64,000 nt of DNA from contig CM056874.1 in assembly GCA_029876055.1 (NCBI GenBank), positions 2,852,001 through 2,916,000 of the forward strand, given 5' to 3'. Position numbers and translations under genes: made by a program. How positions within the stretch are numbered: position 1 is the first letter of the stretch; every line of letters begins with the position of its first letter. Below, piece by piece: positions 33,899 through 45,390 of this stretch. Below the pieces are notes generated by a model. It was not told where the DNA came from, did no database searches, and saw only the letters and a program-made list of their open reading frames with translations. The stretch comes from Madurella fahalii (Eukaryota; Ascomycota; Sordariomycetes; Sordariales).

Positions 33899-35242
33899 AT
33901 GCCTATCACGACTCGCACCCATCCCATCGAGGGACAGGCATGGCGCAATGCAACAAGCAATGATGCGGAAGCCATGCTCAGTTCCGCAGCATCCGTCGAA
34001 GCCAGGAATGTGAAACGCTTCATGGATAGCTCCTTCTCCAAATCGACACCCGCGGTAACCCCCTCGACGAACGGCCTCGTCTCCGCTGTCGTCGAAGCTT
34101 GGAACAACCACCACCATCTCGTCCTTCGTCCCGACGACATCTGGATTGCCGTCATCTTGCAGCTCGGGTTCTTCGTCAACGCCCACGCCGAGGAGCTACG
34201 CTCCTTCTTTGTCGCGCACGGAGGGCAAAGAGAGCTAACCGTCAAACAGTTCGCGCACCCGGACAATGCCGATTACGGTCGGTTCGCGACCGACATGGCT
34301 AACGAGCTCTCCAAGAACGTCAACGATCCGGAGCTTGTCCCCTGGATCATCCCCAACTTCTCCACCACAACCGACACAGACCGCATCACCGCCTCCGTGG
34401 TTCTCATGGGCGCCATGAAGAAATACTTTAGCTACAACTTCTGCTGCTCGAGTTGCGGCATCCCGTCCGTCACGCTGCTCGGCACCCGCGATGACTGGGC
34501 CGAGCTGCAGGCCCGTATCGACAAGATCCCCAATCTCGGGGGCGAGGCGGTCGAATTCCATCGCCTACTGAAGCCTATCGCGCGTCATATGGTACTGTCC
34601 TTCGACGAGCCGCAGTCGACTGCCGCGCTCGAGTTCTGGCGCCTCATCGCGTCTTGGGAACCGCCTCGCTACATGTTCAGTGGCCCAGATATCCCTGCGC
34701 AGATATCCGGCTGGATCACGACGTTTTGTTTCTGGGATGTCGAGGGTCGTCGAAACCAATTTGGCGGGACATACGGCGAACAACTCTCGCGGTATCTCGA
34801 CGGCATCGAGTACAAAGGGCTCTCAGACGACAAAAAGGTCGCCGGCTGGGCGGCTGTGCCGGTCAAGGTCACCCATGAGGTCGAAGGGGTGATTGTTGAG
34901 GAACGCAAGTGCCGCATGGTTGCTGGCTCGATCGGTATGCGGCCGGGGAAGCACACCGAGATGAGCGTTCGCCTGGATGGGCCAGCACTGGCTCCTGCGG
35001 AGCGCGAGACGCCCCCGGATAGTGGCCGACGCCAGGCGGGACGACCACGTGTCTCTCCGGATGCGCAGCCACCAACGAACCCAGATTTTGACACAGTGCA
35101 GCCGCATATCGGATGGTGGATTTTTGAGGTGAAGGAGAAGAACGAGAATAAGCGGCTACAGCTATACAGGGATCTCGGCGTAAAGGAGGAAGACCTACCC
35201 ATGTTTGAGTGGGAGACGGAGGAGGGGCAGTCTGTATACTGA
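33899..35242 (+). CDS. DUF4419 family protein
   Basis: Intronless gene for 447 residues; the start is the first ATG (MPITTRTHPIEGQAWRN), the upstream open part having none. The family is uncharacterised but widespread in fungi and some protists. Conserved blocks visible are NGLVSAVVEAWNNHHHLVLR, then PDDIWIAVILQLGFFVNAHA, RSFFVAHGGQRELTV, WIIPNFSTTTDTDRITASVV and CGIPSVTLLGTRDDWAELQA, followed by ISGWITTFCFWD, in the order usual for DUF4419. The last 80 residues contain a Pro-rich linker (AERETPPDSGRRQAGRPRV), a conserved HIGWWIFEV strand and an acidic tail. The frame is intact and of normal length. Biological role unknown; neighbours do not help. Confidence 0.82.
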   Translation: MPITTRTHPIEGQAWRNATSNDAEAMLSSAASVEARNVKRFMDSSFSKSTPAVTPSTNGLVSAVVEAWNNHHHLVLRPDDIWIAVILQLGFFVNAHAEELRSFFVAHGGQRELTVKQFAHPDNADYGRFATDMANELSKNVNDPELVPWIIPNFSTTTDTDRITASVVLMGAMKKYFSYNFCCSSCGIPSVTLLGTRDDWAELQARIDKIPNLGGEAVEFHRLLKPIARHMVLSFDEPQSTAALEFWRLIASWEPPRYMFSGPDIPAQISGWITTFCFWDVEGRRNQFGGTYGEQLSRYLDGIEYKGLSDDKKVAGWAAVPVKVTHEVEGVIVEERKCRMVAGSIGMRPGKHTEMSVRLDGPALAPAERETPPDSGRRQAGRPRVSPDAQPPTNPDFDTVQPHIGWWIFEVKEKNENKRLQLYRDLGVKEEDLPMFEWETEEGQSVY

Positions 35243-37190
35243 TCCATCACATATTGGCTCATTAGTACTAGGCCATCGAGCTTCCCCTCCAGACGGCCTG
35301 TGCACTAATGACTGGAAGACGGACTGTTGATGCAATCTTTGTGGCTTCTCTAAGAGTATGAGTAAGAGCTGATGCTTGTCCTCGCAAGGTCTCTAACGCC
35401 GATAGTCGCAGATAGTTGAATGGTGTCGACCGTCAATATCAACAAGAGAATATCACTGAAGCCCGACTGCGTGAAACACCCACCCAACCCCCAACACCCC
35501 TAGGCTCCCCTCGACCGTCTGACCCATCGGTAGCCTAATCTATTGGCGGCACATGAACTTTGAACACAGGTCAACTCTCGCGCGCCAAGCAGATGCCAAC
35601 ACTCAGCTTTATCATCGCCCATAAACTTGAAATCCGCCAACGGCCGCGCAACTCTCATGGGTCACACTTCGTGCTGCCGGCTTAGTCACACCCTCTACGA
35701 TAACAGTAGCAGCAACAGCAGAGGGCTTTGCGGCTCAATGGCGCCGGCCGCCCGAGGTTTTCACCAGTATGCTTCGTCTCAGCGACGACGTCATCGCATG
35801 CGCGCTCGCTCAATCCACTAACCACGGCTTGGCTCCTGTCATAGGCACCCCTTGGCCACAGGATCGCCTGTCATCCTACGTATCCTCCTCCAATAGACCG
35901 AGAAGCTCCAACATTTGACCGCCCCCCTGCCCCGAGTACAATATGGATTCGCATAAACGCCGGGAGGCTCCATAAGCACAATTCCTTGTCCCCTATAAAG
36001 CCTCAACGGTGGACCTAGGTCCATAACATCATCAAATTACGCAGTCAAGAATCCCCGGCTGAGAGGGCGTACAGCGCTGTGCCGCTTCCTAGGAGCGGAT
36101 GAGCCGGGGCTCCATTTGTCTTGAGGAATCAGCCAACAAGCTGTGAGGAAGGGACGATCGTCAGAGAACTAAGCAAATTTGAACGGGAGGAGGAAGCCAC
36201 TGGGCGCGACAGGAAACAGAACAGAAAAAAACCAGGCAGGCATATCAGACCCATCATGTATAGTTCTCGAGACTGTTGCCCATTTGTGCCAGCCTCGGAT
36301 TGAGCTCATCTTCCGAGTATAGCATCATTAGTCCTCTTTATCTTCTGGGTTGTGGCTGGATCCTGCTGGGGTACCTTTCTTAATTCCGTACATCGAGTTT
36401 GGCGGTTCAGGCTACCGTCCCGTGGCAGGACATCCAATTCTATACTAATTGCACACTTATTCCCCAGCTTACTTCGGGTTTCTTCTAGCGTAACGCCGCG
36501 CCCGCCCCTTTTCTGGTTAGAAAACATCTATTTGTCCCGATACTGGAGACTTAAGTAGATCGTCTTCTGACCTGGGAGGCGGAGCGGTTGAAGGACGGAG
36601 CCTTGGACATGCCCCGTTGAGTCCTCAAGTAGAACGAAAAGCCCGGAGCAGAACATCCACGTATGAGAGGATGGCTCTTGGACCAGACGTTTAGTGTACT
36701 GAAGTGATGCATGTCCTTCGGATGATAGTTCTCCACCATTAAAAGCTGTATTGTGGACCAATCCTTCGTGCAGGCGACTGAAACTGAGCATAAGTGTACC
36801 CAGATCGTGCAAAGTAAAACCACTCTTCAAATATTTGACTTGATCGGACACCCCGTAATTTGGCGGTGAATGCACGAAGAGAGTCTTTCAAAATGTCTTT
36901 TGCTCCTTTTGCAGGAAATAAGGAAACAGTGAACACGCATGCGAGCCACACCGCTTGATCATTTGATTTGTGCAGCTGACCGCGCTGAGACATGTCGGAT
37001 GCTCCCCCCTGCTCCTCCTCAAACCTTCCACATCACAGCCCAGAGCCGAGCCATAATTCTCTTATTCGAGACCCTAAGTCTAAGAACAAAATTCCAACAA
37101 TCTCCATTCGCGTTAGCTTAGCGCTTTGCAGTTCCCATTCCTCTACATTCCCGAAGCACTTGTATTCTGCATACTCAGCTGTTGCGCAGC
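35243..37190. other. Long gene-poor region
   Basis: About 1.9 kb with only short frames. A trinucleotide-like tract (AGTAGCAGCAACAGCAG) lies near 35705-35722. Nothing else can be supported. Confidence 0.4.
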
Positions 37191-38028
37191 ATGTCGGCAG
37201 TAACAAATACTCACTCACAAGCGCAAGCGTTGCCAGGCAACCCGACTATACAAACCCATCTACGCGGTGCCTTTGACCGAATTGTTAGAGGTGAAGTTGC
37301 CTCATTCGCCGGAGCAAGGAGCCGTAGCGGCAGGCGGTGGGTGTCCTCTATTCAAGCTTTTCCCGACGATTCCACTCTATCAGACCTCTTTGAGGGGGCT
37401 ATTCAGCCACGCGGCCTTCAACAGTGGTACGGCAAAACAAGGTACCTCTGGTTCCCCGGACGAGTGACTTGATTCCTACTCAAAGGGTTGTAAACCCTCT
37501 TGGAAGACGGTATAAGCTCTGCTATGATATTGATGGCTTCATCCTTCTTCGCTGCATGGGGTGGATGAGTAAGCGTCTCACGGCTGTGGTAGAAAATGGT
37601 ATGGAATTATCGATTATGAAAGATCCCACCTTTGGAATCCCTCGGGCGAAAAAGCGGTGTGCGAGATTCTCGCACACGGGGTGGAGCTAGCAAACCAGGA
37701 TGCGCCTTTTGGCACGGTACATGCGGGATACTTTGTTATACGCGGTCCCATGAAACGGGCGGAGTTATACTATAATAGGGGGAAACTTCACTTAGACGGC
37801 GTGGGTAACCAGAACCCCGAAGATGAAGCAAGGCCGTCTACTTGGCCACAGCGAGGTTATCTCGACGTCGAAATTCCTGGAGAGGGCAAGGCTAGCCATA
37901 CCGCGTCGCTTCGCGTTTACTCCCTTGCAGTTCGGGATAACTGGAATCGAGTCAAAGCTCTGCTTTGGAAAAGGCCCAGGACTACACAGGCGCGTTCCGG
38001 CCTATTGGGCGGTTTTGGTCGCGCCTAG
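37191..38028 (+). pseudogene. Uncharacterised gene with a homopolymer frameshift
   Basis: A first exon from ATG 37191 encodes SAVTNTHSQAQALPGNPTIQ and SDLFEGAIQPRGLQQWYGK; a GT-AG intron near 37443-37482 (GTACCT...CTCAAAG) may join it to VVNPLGRRYKLCYDIDGFIL, GWMSKRLTAVVENGMELSIM. At the A5 run near 37650 the frame breaks, and the continuation CEILAHGVELANQDAPFGTV, HAGYFVIRGPMKRAELYYNR, STWPQRGYLDVEIPGEGKAS, VRDNWNRVKALLWKRP reads in another frame to a stop at 38028. The combined protein of about 260 residues looks like a genuine soluble protein, but the family is unknown to me. A single-base error in a homopolymer could equally explain the break. Confidence 0.45.
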
Positions 38029-38448
38029 ACTCCGGATGCGATTTCGGGAAAGCGATTAAACCGTCATCACTGTTGTGTATCCTACAGTTCCACCCAAATA
38101 CGGGCTAACAGCCAGGTCGTGAAACCTAACAGCTTGGATAACCCTAATTCGGGCTCGATCATCCCATTCCGCGAGGGGGAAGTTCGACAGTTGAGGCTTG
38201 CTGAGTTGACATCCTGGTGCTAACTGCACATGTGGCTGACCAGACGCAGACAGTGGGAAAATATCTCCATTGCGGTTCCATGATCATCAAATCATCACAT
38301 CGCCTGACGCTTCCGGTCGTGGGAATAGTTGCCAATCTGTGAGAATTTACACTTAATCTGGGCAATATCTCGCCAAACTTTGACTTAGCAACGCAACCTT
38401 GAGCCATCCGTTCACTGGAAATCTACGTACAAAACTACATTTCCGCCG
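38029..38448. other. Spacer
   Basis: No gene recognised. Holds the promoter of the following STAND-type fragment, if that was ever transcribed. Confidence 0.3.
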
Positions 38449-38930
38449 ATGATCCCCACCAATCGATCCCGCTACGATTCTGGTGATAATCACCGCCGTC
38501 AGCCCAATTACTCCGCTATACACAAATACACTGCCGGCGTCAAAGATGCCAGAAGCGATGCAAATCTTCTTGGAGAGGAGGTATCTATTCTCTCTCAACA
38601 CCTCAAAGTTCTGCAGGAATTTCTGGACGCCAAGAATGCAACGGGGGGCACTTTCAGCCAGTCGACAACCCTTTATCATACCTTGAAGGGTTGCGAACAT
38701 GAGCTCGCTGAACTGTCACTCTGTTTGGGAAAGTTGAATGGGAAGCATCGCTTGTCAAGGTTATTTCATACCCTTACTTGGCTGCTCAACAGAAACACAT
38801 GAACACAGTTCGGTATATGCAGACCTTCCACCTCATGATAACTGTCAACACCTTGATGTTAAAGAATTGCAATGAGGTCGTCACTGGGCTCATGGACAAG
38901 CTATCGCACTCTAGTAGATACGCCTAATCA
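38449..38930 (+). pseudogene. Orphan N-terminal domain of a fungal STAND/ankyrin-type protein
   Basis: From ATG 38449 the frame encodes YSAIHKYTAGVKDARSDANL, LGEEVSILSQHLKVLQEFLD and CEHELAELSLCLGKLNGKHR, an all-helical pattern (residues about 20-117) resembling the fungal N-terminal domain that precedes NACHT or ankyrin regions; the form xxAxDARxDxxxLxxEVxxLxxxLxxLxxxL is the recognisable part. A stop follows at 38802. Shifted in frame, the expected continuation is YMQTFHLMITVNTLMLKNCN up to about 38930. No NACHT domain or repeats follow, so the gene is truncated. Such proteins are part of fungal non-self recognition repertoires. Confidence 0.5.
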
Positions 38931-39782
38931 CTGCAAGAACATGGCTAATGTTGTTTGCATGGATGAGTAGTCGCGGCGTTCATCATTGGTTGTTGAACTG
39001 TTGAGCTCCTTCTTCAAGATTCCAAAACGGGTTAAAGAAACTGCCACAACTTCTGTTAAGTCCGGGATGACATGGCTTGCGTCTAATGTCCTATTTACTA
39101 CATGCTACGTTATAACTGCAGCTTCGGTGCTTCACCGCTACAACTCTCAGCCCATTGCTTATTCTAGTCCTATCTGTACTTCCCAGTTCTCGCGTGACTA
39201 CCCTATGCTGTATCATTGCTGCGTCTTCTATACTCCATTGCTGCGTCCCTTCTTTCATTCTTAGTCCTCATAGATCATATCTTGCTATTTACTATAATAG
39301 AGATGGAGGATAGTTTCTTAGTAACGCTAGCACAAACTATCCTGTAAGATAAGATTTAGAAATTAGATAGAGTGGGGGTACAGGTTGTGTAATGGCTTGT
39401 GTATATAACCTAGCTCTATGCCCCGCCATGGTCATTACCTTGACCTAAGCCAGAGCTCCCTTCTCCACAGGAATTGACCATTACCTTCAGGCTATGATAA
39501 GATAACGACCTTCACACGGCAAGTCTCTTATGTTTACAGACACTGATCCTTAAGCTTAGGATTCTCCCATGCATGCAGTCTCACACGAGATCCTTAAGTA
39601 TCCATCAGATATTATGACACCATCCTAGGTCATTCGACTAGTCATCCAAAACTCCATTGGGGTCTCCCGTTACAATTAGAACCGTGTTAACAGTAGATTT
39701 TTCCTCGTCACCCTGCCTAACCCACTGGCTATAGGCCCTTGAGATTGGAGGGACCTACAGCCACCTCCCTCGACTGGCTCAC
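38931..39782. other. AT-richer gene-poor stretch
   Basis: Contains only short frames. The part from about 39260 to 39660 is rich in TA and ATAG words, compatible with old RIP-mutated transposon DNA, but no element can be named. Confidence 0.35.
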
Positions 39783-40118
39783 GAAACTCTGGTATAACCT
39801 ATTACAGGCTTCCTGAACTTGCGAGCCCCGAGGCCGCTTTGGTGCTTGGAGCCTCTGGTCCTTGTCAGCTTGTATGGTTGGGGTAGGTGGTCGGGTTTCG
39901 AAGTCTGCAAGCCGCTTGTTGAGTTATAGGTCTAGGAGTGTAATCCAAGTCAAGTTTTCCATCTCAATGTTCCTGATCGGGATGTCTTTATAGGCTTCAG
40001 CTGCTATAATTTCTTGTATATTGGTCCGGGGCAAAAGGAGGTAGTTAGTGGGGTGTGGTTTGGGTGTAAGTGTATAGACTGTCCCAAAAGTGGGATGTCC
40101 TATAAGTGGGTACGTCAA
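39783..40118 (-). mobile_element. Retroelement (probably LINE) C-terminal fragment, copy 2
   Basis: On the minus strand: TYPLIGHPTFGTVYTLTPKP, IQEIIAAEAYKDIPIRNIEM, a TAA, then LNKRLADFETRPPTPTIQAD and VQEACNRLYQSF. The IPIRNxE...LDLxLNKRLxDF section matches the fragment at 28241-28470. The stops and divergence show it is dead. I favour the C-terminal end of a Tad1-clade LINE polyprotein; a gag-like origin is the alternative. Confidence 0.45.
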
Positions 40119-40423
40119 CTTAGTTCGCAGCTGGCTGGGGCGAAGGGGAGGTTTTATTTCTCATAATAATGCTATACTACCTAGTGATAATTCAACCATT
40201 GCGACATGCAGCTTCTATGTCAGATGACTTGGTAAAGAGTGACAATACAGCTATACGGAACAGCTAAACTCTGTACCTATCCATTTCCTGTGTACGGTTT
40301 GAAAAGTTTGCCACCAATACTCTTATTTATAGCTCCTCCAAGCGCAGTCTTTTGTATAGCTTAACAGCCAAAGGTATAAATCTCTGAATGAAAATGTTCC
40401 CGGTTTAGCGGGACCCAAACCCA

Positions 40424-40455
40424 CCCCCCCCCCCCCCCCCCAAAAAAAAAAAAAA
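40424..40455. repeat. C18-A14 compound homopolymer followed by TAA repeats
   Basis: Eighteen C (40424-40441), then fourteen A (40442-40455), then TAATAATAAT. It lies about 10 bases downstream of the stop codon of the minus-strand gene at 40466, i.e. in its 3' UTR. Length is probably unstable. Confidence 0.85.
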
Positions 40456-40465
40456 TAATAATTCA

Positions 40466-40921
40466 CTATTTCGAGGCCGTGACCGTGACTGTGACCGACG
40501 GTGCCGTTACAAAGCTGGTTATCCGTACAACCCTAGCTAGGCTATGTACTTGTTTGCAATACTCCTCGGCAATTCCCCTGACGTCGCAGCTATAATAACA
40601 GCTCCCGAGCGCGATATCGATGATGAAGGCGGGTAGATACCCCACAGTCGCTTGGACCCAGGGCTCTATGCCTTTATCTCCCGTGACGTAGCTATATAGC
40701 TTCAAGGACGAGATCGACGCGACGATGCGGGTGCCGGCGACAATGAATATTATATACGGATTAGTCGAAAAGTGCGGCAAGAAATATAAGCGGAAGATGG
40801 CGTTGAGCACTAATGTGTGGAGGAAGCAATATGACAGTAGCAAACGGCGCTCGACGGGGGTGCAACTGCCGGTTGTATCATTATCTGCTTTGATATCGTT
40901 ATCCAATTTTTCGTCGCTCAT
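40466..40921 (-). CDS. Small predicted membrane protein
   Basis: Intronless frame of 151 residues from ATG 40921 to a stop at 40466. After a charged N-terminus (MSDEKLDNDIKADND) come three hydrophobic stretches, approximately residues 28-50 (LLLSYCFLHTLVLNAIFRLY), 57-75 (IIFIVAGTRIVASISSLKLY) and 90-110 (ATVGYLPAFIIDIALGSCYY), consistent with a three- or four-TM protein. No family recognised. The C-terminus is Thr/Val-rich (VTAPSVTVTVTASK). The ordered layout suggests a real gene, but no independent evidence exists. Confidence 0.45.
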   Translation of the reverse strand: MSDEKLDNDIKADNDTTGSCTPVERRLLLSYCFLHTLVLNAIFRLYFLPHFSTNPYIIFIVAGTRIVASISSLKLYSYVTGDKGIEPWVQATVGYLPAFIIDIALGSCYYSCDVRGIAEEYCKQVHSLARVVRITSFVTAPSVTVTVTASK

Positions 40922-42087
40922 TTTTGCCGTCTGTCTGAGTGAGATGATGTTGGGACTTTAGCTGAAAGATGGATGAGGATGAAGGCTGAGGTCAAGGGAG
41001 GGATAGCTAGATGGCTCACAACCTGGGAGGCCATATTGCAAACCAGTTCGCGGGTTGAATTTGACAATGGGTTTGCGGTGTCGACTGCCGCCTAACAACC
41101 CCGCAGACACTGCCGGTTATCCGGCTTTGGAGAACCAACAGACAGAAAACACAACAGCCAAGACCCGTTGGCCCGTTTACAGTACCGGGAGATGCCGCGA
41201 GAGCAGCGTTGACAGTTGGATATTGATTGCCCCAGAACGGGTGCGTCCGTGCTCGCCTGCGTCTCCTACAGTATCAGTATCCGTGAGCAAGGCTGACGCA
41301 CTCCACTAGGTACCTTCTATTCCGCTATAACCAATCTGTGCCTACCTCTCATCGCTTTACTGTTCTTGCTACTGTTCCGTATCAATGTACTATGCCATAG
41401 ATCAACGAACCTCTTCAATGCTACTGGTGCTAAATGCGTTGGTCCCTATATGCATCTCCTTAGGTACCTTACCTCCGTGCCAGCTTCGGTGATAGATTTT
41501 TGAGCCAGCCTTTCCAAACTTTGGTTCGCAGGGTCGCTGTCGGCTTTGCAATGATTACACGAGAATTGACTCCAGCAGTAATAAAACGGATGAGCTGGTC
41601 CGAGTAAGAGCAGCCAATATCTCGGAGGCTCCTACGCGTCTGGATGCGCAGATGTGTTTCCATTACCGGGCCTATATGCTGTTGGCTTCTTCTGAGCACT
41701 GGATTTGGAAGGCGATAACCATTGTTCTTCGAGGCTGTGGCGAATCACTGCATGGGAATGATCAGAAAATAGAGCGACAAACCCTGTGACACTGCCAGAG
41801 TGTGGTGTAAGTGGTTGGATTTGAACTTCAGCAGGAACTAACGCACCAAAAGCCATGTCATGCAACCCAAACCGTTAGTCATAGGAAGGCTCAAGAGAAC
41901 CAACGGTCTGGAACAAGAGTGAAGGGTCGGTAAGACCGAGAGAAGGTGACAGTGATATCAGGCGGGTATAAGAGAGGTGAATCGCCCCGGCATTCCGTCG
42001 ATATCGTATCACGGGCATAGCACAGAGCATCATATCATCTGAGCATACTCCACACAATTCTGCTTTGGTTCGGCATCATCGTCCACC
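40922..42087. other. Intergenic region
   Basis: Promoter of the membrane-protein gene on the left and of the secreted-protein gene on the right. Only short frames occur. Confidence 0.4.
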
Positions 42088-43443
42088 ATGCATTTCAAAC
42101 CCTCCTCCATCATCGTCTCTCTTTTACTAGCTACACAAGTCAGAGCTTTCAGGGTCACCTTCTACTTAGGATCGCAGTGCCGCGGGCGCCCGCTGGGGCA
42201 CGGGAAACTATGGTTACCCTGGATACCCGCTCTGCCACAACGTCCCCATCAATGCCGTCTCAGCAACGATTGAGAAGGAGCCAAATGATAATGAAGATTA
42301 CAGTGAATTGATCGTTCACATCAATGTTCTCTGCTACTTCGTGTTGGCCCCGTTCTTCCATCTTGCCATACACTACCCGTGCTATGAACGTAACCCCTGA
42401 ACAAAGGCCTGGATATCATTATTAATTTTCGAACCATAATAGACGTTGCCTTCTGGAGAGAGCGCGGCAAGGACCTTCTAGCCAGCGGTGACGACAACTG
42501 TGTCAACTTTCTCGGAGCGACCAAATTTTCCGTCCGTGACGACTACACCGTCCCTGGGAAGCGTCACCTAACTTCATCTGAAGCCTCTCAGGCAGTCAAG
42601 AGCCGTGTTGAGGCCAGAGCCGACTCTGTGATCGATTCCAGAGCTGGACGCATCGTAAACACTCGCTTACAGGCCAGGAAAACTCGGGCTGTGGCTGATG
42701 CTCCCTGGGCGGCCGAGCAGGCGCTGCACCGACAGCGTCTCAATGTATCAGAAGCCACAGCCCTTGGTTCGCTGTCGCCATATTTTGATCCGGATCTTAT
42801 GGCCCAGAATGGGTTCGGTCACGGAAACGTGTCCATGATGGATGGTCAAAAGGTGCGTTGGCAGCAAGTCGCACTCGGTATTTCGGTAGGCATACCAATC
42901 GACGAATGGGACGATGCTATTCACGTCAAGAGCGACATGTTTGTGTCTTACGGCGACCTTCAGCCGCGCGAGAGAGGCAGCCATGAGAAAAGATGGGACT
43001 ATTCGCGCTGCCGTTCCCTCCTGACGTGTGTGAGAGACGTGGCCGGTGGGGCCTCCATTAAGATCAGGCAGGGGTGGGAGCAAACGGTTCAATGCGCCGA
43101 CCGGATGAAGTCATTTGGAACCACGCTACATGACTTCTGCCGTCGACACACTGTGACTTGCCTAGTTGGCAACTGGGTCGGAGGTGCTGTGATTGGATTC
43201 GGGCTTGGTCAGATTAAAACGGGAGGAGACGTCGCTACTGCGCGAGACAACGACGAGCTCGCCAGGTGCTCGGGCAATTCCCAGGCCGATGCCTTCATTG
43301 AGGCCTTAGTCGAGGCGGGCAATGCTGGCGACGAGAACGTGGCCAAGACCACGATCACCTTGGGTGCCGGCAACAAGCTCGTCCTGTCCGGCCGCGTGTT
43401 CCCAACCGGTGTCAGCGTGCCGGATGATATGTGTCCCGCTTAA
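42088..43443 (+). pseudogene. Secreted protein gene with a one-base frame break
   Basis: ATG 42088 opens a signal peptide (MHFKPSSIIVSLLLATQVRA) followed by FRVTFYLGSQCRG. Near 42186-42194 the frame slips by one base; the continuation WGTGNYGYPGYPLCHNVPIN, AVSATIEKEPNDNED is protein-like. A GT-AG intron of about 140 bp (42303-42442) then joins to VAFWRERGKDLLASGDDNCV, after which a frame stays open to the stop at 43441-43443. The C-terminal half (about 290 residues) has WDYSRCRSLLTCVRDVAGG, Cys-rich segments, and GAVIGFGLGQIKTGG. An extracellular Cys-rich protein, possibly effector-like, is suggested, but the family is not recognised. If the slip is an assembly error the gene is intact, at about 410 residues. 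Confidence 0.55.
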
Positions 43444-45204
43444 GTCGGCGATGCATTAGGGGAAATCGAAGAGTTGTTCGGGGTGCTGGATGTTTGGAAA
43501 TAATGTACTTATGCTAGCATGGATATCTACGTCCCTGAAGCTGGGGGTAAGTCTCACTTTGATATGCTGTTCTTAACACTGGCTAGCTGCTCTGCGAGGA
43601 GAACTTGCTCTTGGGCGCTATTTTCCCCTCAGGTGTTTGCGAGAGAATCGATAGGTAGTGGTGTAGATGCGGTCCTTATCAAACCGAAAGCCCCACCACC
43701 GGGTTAGTATCGGTTGATCTCCCAACAGCGTCCCAACTGGTAGGAGAGTCGGCAGCGGCAGCTGCATTTTCCTGCGCTCGGAGATTATGAAGCTGAATCG
43801 TTTATTACCGCGCCAGATCCCTCTCAGCAGGGCAACAGCGTCTGTCTGACGGTCGCGAGCGTTTGGGAGAAAGGGGGAAGGCAGGGGGTGAGTCCCGTGA
43901 GTTTGTAACGGGCGGCAGAGGAGGTGGAAATGACGTTAAGCGAGGAGAGTGGAAGTTTAGGGACGGTCTAAGAGATAGGGACGGGGTTACTCTCATCGGG
44001 AGAATAGAAGACCGAGCAAGTGACAAACGGAATAAGATTAGCGGCTTAAATGTTCAAGGCAATATCATAACATGGACGCAAAGACAACTAGACAGGCTAA
44101 ACATTGATGGACACCTTTGCTCTATGGCTGCCCTTGGAACATGTAGTCGCAACTCATAATTAAACCCGCAAGGTATAATCTCATTATGCCCGCTAAGCTC
44201 TGTGCGGCCTCCTGCTAACTTTCACCGTTTAACAGTCTTTAAACAAACGGGTTAACATTGGGTCAACGTTATGACATAGGCGACTGCACTACGTCAATGC
44301 CGGCGGCGAGGAGTCCCAGTTCCGTCCAATACCTTTCACCACATGAACAGAGTAACGTCAGACCCGACGTTGAATATGAATTAGCGGCCATTGTAAACAA
44401 ATTATTCTGCCTCAGTGTAGGGTCCTTGGGATCATACTACGGTGAGCTTAAGTTCTACCCATCAGCCACATGTAAATTTAATAATAGCGCTCTATAAGAG
44501 GCGTCAAGGACAATGAATATGTCTTGATGTAGTAAACAAGTAATACGTACAATAAATGCCGCTTAGCTTACATCTTGTGCAACCGCTAAAATTGGCACCT
44601 ATGCCTGTCTTCAGGTTGAACCAATCATGGAAGCAGAATCATGGCCGAATTAGAGAATGCTCGGACAGAGCAGGCAGCTGGGTCACCTCGATGTATTCTC
44701 CGTATCCCAGATTCTAGTCCAGATTCTGGTCCAGGATACCGTTTTCAGCTAGCTGGTTGCCATTTCTCTGTGCCTTGCTTCTGGTTTCAGGTAACATGTG
44801 GCACAGCTGCGGGTGATTACGGATTTACCAAAGGTGTGGAAGCAGGGCTTTCTGGCTGACCAGAGGTGTAGGAGTAGGGTCCCTGGTTGACGAGGGATGA
44901 GGTTAAGATAATGCGCTTAACAAACCGACGAGAATGGTCAGAGGATGATGTGCTTCGTGGCAGAATCCTCTACGCATCTTTAGCGGAACTTTTTAACTTC
45001 GGCTGTATATACACTAGAGAAAATAAAATCAAGATGCCCTAGTAGCTGCCTATTAGGGATCCAAGGGGATGTTGAGAATCTCTACAAGCTCGTGGGAGAT
45101 GCTCATGCTGCTGGTTAGAATGTTGTAAACCCCTAATTCTTCACTGTGCAAATCTAGCTACATCTAACTCTAGCTATCTTAGTAACTAGTCTCTATTCTA
45201 AATG
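43444..45204. other. Gene-poor stretch
   Basis: About 1.8 kb with only short frames; part of it (44470-45200) is AT-rich with TAGC/CTA words. No gene or named element can be supported. Confidence 0.4.
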
Positions 45205-45390
45205 TGTCATGCTGCAGGGAGCAAAAAGGAAGCTCAGAATAGAGCGTAGGTAGGAAGAAAGGAGAGAAAAGTGTGCCTTGTTTTGATCCCAGTAAGTAGG
45301 AGACTTTGATCGGTATATATACAAAAGAGATCCCCTGCGGCTAACTGCGCTCTAACTCTTAGCAACGCTAAGCCCTTTCTGATCGCAATA
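45205..45390. repeat. 186-bp long terminal repeat, copy 1 (solo)
   Basis: Starts TGTCATGCTGCAGGGAG and ends GATCGCAATA; aligns end to end with 63675-63860, which ends GATCGCAACA. Both copies are 186 bp and share a TATA-like block (GGTATATATACAAAAGAGAT) followed by a CT-rich segment. The TG start and CA-like end fit an LTR, with the end here mutated from CA to TA. No internal retrotransposon genes adjoin. Confidence 0.7.

Noticed and set aside
41810..41835. GTTCAAATCC-like motif on the minus strand, possible tRNA B box
   Set aside because: No A box and no acceptor-stem complementarity seen in the surrounding bases.
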